From contig OZ253672.1 of assembly GCA_965263365.1 (NCBI GenBank), positions 1,240,001 to 1,304,000 of the forward strand: 64,000 nucleotides of DNA. The letters are read 5' to 3'. The stretch's first letter is position 1. Every line of letters begins with the position of its first letter. The notes beneath the pieces are model-generated. The model was not told the DNA's origin. It ran no database searches and worked only from the letters and a program-made list of their open reading frames with translations. Positions 61,909-64,000 of this stretch are shown here, in pieces. The DNA comes from CANMUM01 sp965263365. GTDB taxonomy: Bacteria; Pseudomonadota; Alphaproteobacteria; Rhodobacterales; Rhodobacteraceae. The position numbers were made by a program, and so were the translations under genes.

Positions 61909-62804
61909 GAGGCGTCTTCGATTAACCAATGAACTAATTCTTCAAAATCCATACCTACAAATGCGGCTTGTTCGGGTGCGAGCGAGGTTGGGGTCATGCC
62001 GGGTTGCGTATTGGTTTCGAGCGCAAAGAGACCATCAATTCCGGCCGCTTCATCAAAACGAAAATCCGTCCGCGTCATTCCACGACATCCCAAAACTTTA
62101 TGCGCCCTTTGTGCATATTTTAAACATGCGTCTGTGACTTCTTTTGGTAAATCGGCTGGCAAGACATGACGCGAGCCGCCCTGCGAATATTTCGCATTAA
62201 AATCATACCAACCTTCTGAAATAATTTCTGTTACACATAACGCTCGGTCACCCATAACGCCGACAGTCAATTCGCGACCCGGAATATATTTTTCAACCAT
62301 CAGCTCATCTGGCATATCTTCGCTAAGTTGTGCGGGCCCATCTTTTTCATCATGAACAATATACACGCCCACTGACGAGCCTTCATTGTAAGGCTTCACG
62401 ACATATGGCGCTTTCATGGGATGCGCAGCACGCACTTCAGAAGCTGACACCAATTTACTCTCTGCAATCGGAATTCCCGCTTCTTTGTACGCAATTTTTG
62501 TGCGTTCTTTATCCATGGCCAAAGCAGAGGCCAAAACACCCGAATGCGTATAAGGAATTTCCAAAAGTTCGAGCAAGCCCTGAATTTTTCCATCTTCACC
62601 AAATGGTCCATGCAGGGCATTCAAGGCAACGTCCGCATCAATTGCCAATAGATCTTGCGCAATATTTTTCGACACATCAACTGGCAAAGATATATAACCA
62701 AGTCGATCAATCGCTTCGATACAAGCTTTTCCCGATGAAAGTGAAACTTCGCGCTCGGACGAAAATCCACCATAAAGCACCGCGACTCGTTTTTGTTTCG
62801 CCAT
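61896..62804 (-). CDS. ddl: D-alanine--D-alanine ligase
   Basis: ATP-grasp enzyme that makes D-Ala-D-Ala for peptidoglycan. 302 residues. Visible motifs: AVLYGGFSSEREVSLSSG, GPFGEDGKIQGLLE, PYNEGSSVGVYIV, PGRELTVGVMG, and the metal/ATP residues in RTDFRFDE and ALETNTQPGMTPTSL. Followed by ftsQ with overlap. Standard member of the dcw cluster. Confidence 0.95.
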   Translation of the reverse strand: MAKQKRVAVLYGGFSSEREVSLSSGKACIEAIDRLGYISLPVDVSKNIAQDLLAIDADVALNALHGPFGEDGKIQGLLELLEIPYTHSGVLASALAMDKERTKIAYKEAGIPIAESKLVSASEVRAAHPMKAPYVVKPYNEGSSVGVYIVHDEKDGPAQLSEDMPDELMVEKYIPGRELTVGVMGDRALCVTEIISEGWYDFNAKYSQGGSRHVLPADLPKEVTDACLKYAQRAHKVLGCRGMTRTDFRFDEAAGIDGLFALETNTQPGMTPTSLAPEQAAFVGMDFEELVHWLIEDASCLR

Positions 62805-62926
62805 TTTACTGCCTCGTTTTATTGCCTCTTTCGGGCTTTCCCTCTATATTAGCGCAAAAATCGACGATAAATCAAGCCTCGCATTTTTCGGACACGAATG
62901 TTGCCCAATCAACCCAAGCAATGAAA

Positions 62927-63892
62927 TCAATATTCCCAATCTGGACGCTGAGTTTGCAAAAACCTCCCAATCAGTTTGATTTCCCACGTCAATTCAATGT
63001 CAAATTTTGCTTTGACAACGCTTCTGACTTTCTCCCCTAAGCTTTCTAAATCAAAGGAAGTCGCATCGCCGGTATTCACCAAAAAATTCGGATGCATAGG
63101 TGACATTTGCGCACCCCCAAATTTTTCGCCGCGCAGACCTGCATCATCGATCACCTTCCATGCTTTGAGACTATGATCTTCATTCACCTCTCCCGTTGAA
63201 GAATGTCCTACGGGGTTACGAAACGTTGAGCCACACGTCAATTCTTTCACGGGTTGCGTTTCTTCGCGCTTCGCGAGTTGCGCATTCATATGATTGTGAA
63301 GCCGTTCTGGATCGCCATTTTCTGCAGCCAAAAGCGCGCCGACAATAACCGCACCATCGGGAAGATGTGCATTGCGATATTCAAATAAAATATCTTTGGC
63401 ATTGATCATCTCTCGCGAACCATTCCTGTGAATAACATCAACCGCAACCAAGACGTCAGCCATATAAGAACCATAGCATCCCGCATTCATGGCAACCGCT
63501 CCACCAATTGCACCGGGAATTGTGCGCAGGAACGTGAGATCATGCCCATGATCTGCGGCTTTACGTGCAAACATGCCATCAAGCATTGCAGCGCCAACAT
63601 AAATCTCACCATTATCACGAAAATCAACCTCCATGAAGGCGCGCCCCATTTTAACCACGACACCCTCAAATCCACCATCGCGAAAGATCGTATTTGAACC
63701 AACGCCCATAGGGTACAAACTTACATTATCTGGGCATTCATTCAAAAAACGACCGAGATCATCGTGATCCTTTGCCTGAAAAAACCAATCCGCTTCTCCG
63801 CCAGTACGTAGCCAAGATAGCTTTGACAACGCTTGATTGGGTTTCATTGAGCCTTCAAATTGAGCCTTAAGTTCATCAAGCGCTGTTTTCAT
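62927..63892 (-). CDS. murB: UDP-N-acetylenolpyruvoylglucosamine reductase MurB
   Basis: FAD enzyme that reduces enolpyruvyl-UDP-GlcNAc to UDP-MurNAc. 321 residues with FAD-binding YPMGVGSNTIFRDGG and PGAIGGAVAMNAGCYG, the catalytic Ser in CGSTFRNP and the C-terminal Glu in LTWEIKLIG. Type I MurB by size and motifs. The ATG at 63892 has AAAGGA six bases upstream; a TTG at 63898 is in frame. 122 bases separate it from ddl. Confidence 0.94.
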   Translation of the reverse strand: MKTALDELKAQFEGSMKPNQALSKLSWLRTGGEADWFFQAKDHDDLGRFLNECPDNVSLYPMGVGSNTIFRDGGFEGVVVKMGRAFMEVDFRDNGEIYVGAAMLDGMFARKAADHGHDLTFLRTIPGAIGGAVAMNAGCYGSYMADVLVAVDVIHRNGSREMINAKDILFEYRNAHLPDGAVIVGALLAAENGDPERLHNHMNAQLAKREETQPVKELTCGSTFRNPVGHSSTGEVNEDHSLKAWKVIDDAGLRGEKFGGAQMSPMHPNFLVNTGDATSFDLESLGEKVRSVVKAKFDIELTWEIKLIGRFLQTQRPDWEY

Positions 63893-64000
63893 TTTCAATC
63901 CTTTGACGTTCTTTGATCATAAAGAATATATACGGCAAACAAAAAATCATTGACATAAAAAGTACTGCGACGAGTTGATTGGCGTCATGGGGAATCTTAA
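63876..64000 (-). CDS. C-terminal end of a small membrane protein upstream of murB, partial
   Basis: One minus-strand frame is open from the window edge for 40 codons and stops at 63876, overlapping the murB start by 17 bases. It reads a hydrophobic segment (LVAVLFMSMIFCLPYIFFMI) followed by a charged tail KERQRIENENSA, as expected for the end of a membrane protein. In Rhodobacterales a small membrane-protein gene (DUF2484) sits between murC and murB, which would fit, but the piece is too short to prove the family. Confidence 0.45.
   Translation of the reverse strand, partial: KIPHDANQLVAVLFMSMIFCLPYIFFMIKERQRIENENSA

Noticed and set aside
62330..63040. 236-codon open frame on the plus strand across ddl, the gap and murB
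   Set aside because: It is antisense to two secure genes, has a composition rich in His, Gln and Leu, no recognisable domain and no ribosome-binding site. It is a shadow of reading-frame bias.
1..64000. Search for tRNA, rRNA, CRISPR, insertion sequences, prophage or attachment sites
   Set aside because: No tRNA-like cloverleaf, no regularly spaced repeats, no transposase or integrase genes and no long direct repeats were noticed; gene order looks chromosomal throughout.

Overview
This window is a stretch of chromosome from an alphaproteobacterium. The best fit is a Rhodobacterales (Roseobacter-type) organism with unusually AT-leaning DNA. Reasons: an alphaproteobacterial murB-ddl-ftsQ-ftsA-ftsZ-lpxC-bamD-recN cell-envelope and division block; the bolA-dnaJ-cobS-cobT neighbourhood; an aglG-aglA-aglK alpha-glucoside operon; a Hint-domain protein; an APS-reductase sulfur operon with DUF2849 and DUF934 genes; and CcrM-type GANTC sites upstream of ftsZ. 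I see no rRNA, tRNA, CRISPR array, phage genes or insertion sequence. Every gap between genes is shorter than 300 bases.

Layout. 1-3926 (+): end of an alpha-glucoside ABC uptake operon with a cytoplasmic alpha-glucosidase. 3969-9244 (-): six-gene molybdenum-hydroxylase operon (isoquinoline 1-oxidoreductase type IorA and IorB, a diheme cytochrome c, a small membrane protein, an XdhC-like factor, a MocA-like nucleotidyltransferase), followed by a DUF4345 membrane gene (-) and an AraC regulator (+). A matched pair of 21-bp-spaced direct repeats lies upstream of iorA and of araC and probably marks its operators. 11059-15713: katG (-) divergent from oxyR (+), then betaine aldehyde dehydrogenase. 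15848-19477 (-): ferric iron ABC transporter fbpABC. 19734-24968 (-): assimilatory sulfate reduction operon cysG-DUF2849-cysI-cysH-DUF934-fpr, divergent from a cyanide-insensitive type cytochrome bd oxidase (25248-27602, +).

27791-36382: a drug/metabolite exporter, an uncharacterised P-loop protein joined to metA, dusA (-), a DEAD-type helicase, a sirtuin, an alpha/beta hydrolase-OsmC fusion and an MFS transporter (-). 36429-39356 (-): a class I glutamine amidotransferase-like hydrolase and a badly decayed malate synthase G gene (at least two nonsense codons and several frameshifts). 39573-46210 (+): pepN, flavin reductase, gatB, a DUF4177 protein and the Hint protein. 46261-52468: bolA (-), dnaJ (+), an orphan ectC (-), cobS, cobT and an Xaa-Pro aminopeptidase (+). 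52641-64000 (-): CLC chloride transporter, recN, bamD, lpxC, ftsZ, ftsA, ftsQ, ddl, murB and the tail of one more gene.

Most interesting: the AraC operator pair, the decayed glcB, the orphan but catalytically intact ectoine synthase set between dnaJ and cobS, the unknown ATPase coupled to metA, the GANTC triplet upstream of ftsZ, and repeats upstream of fbpA and between cysG and cydA. I found no clearly new multi-gene defence or mobile system.
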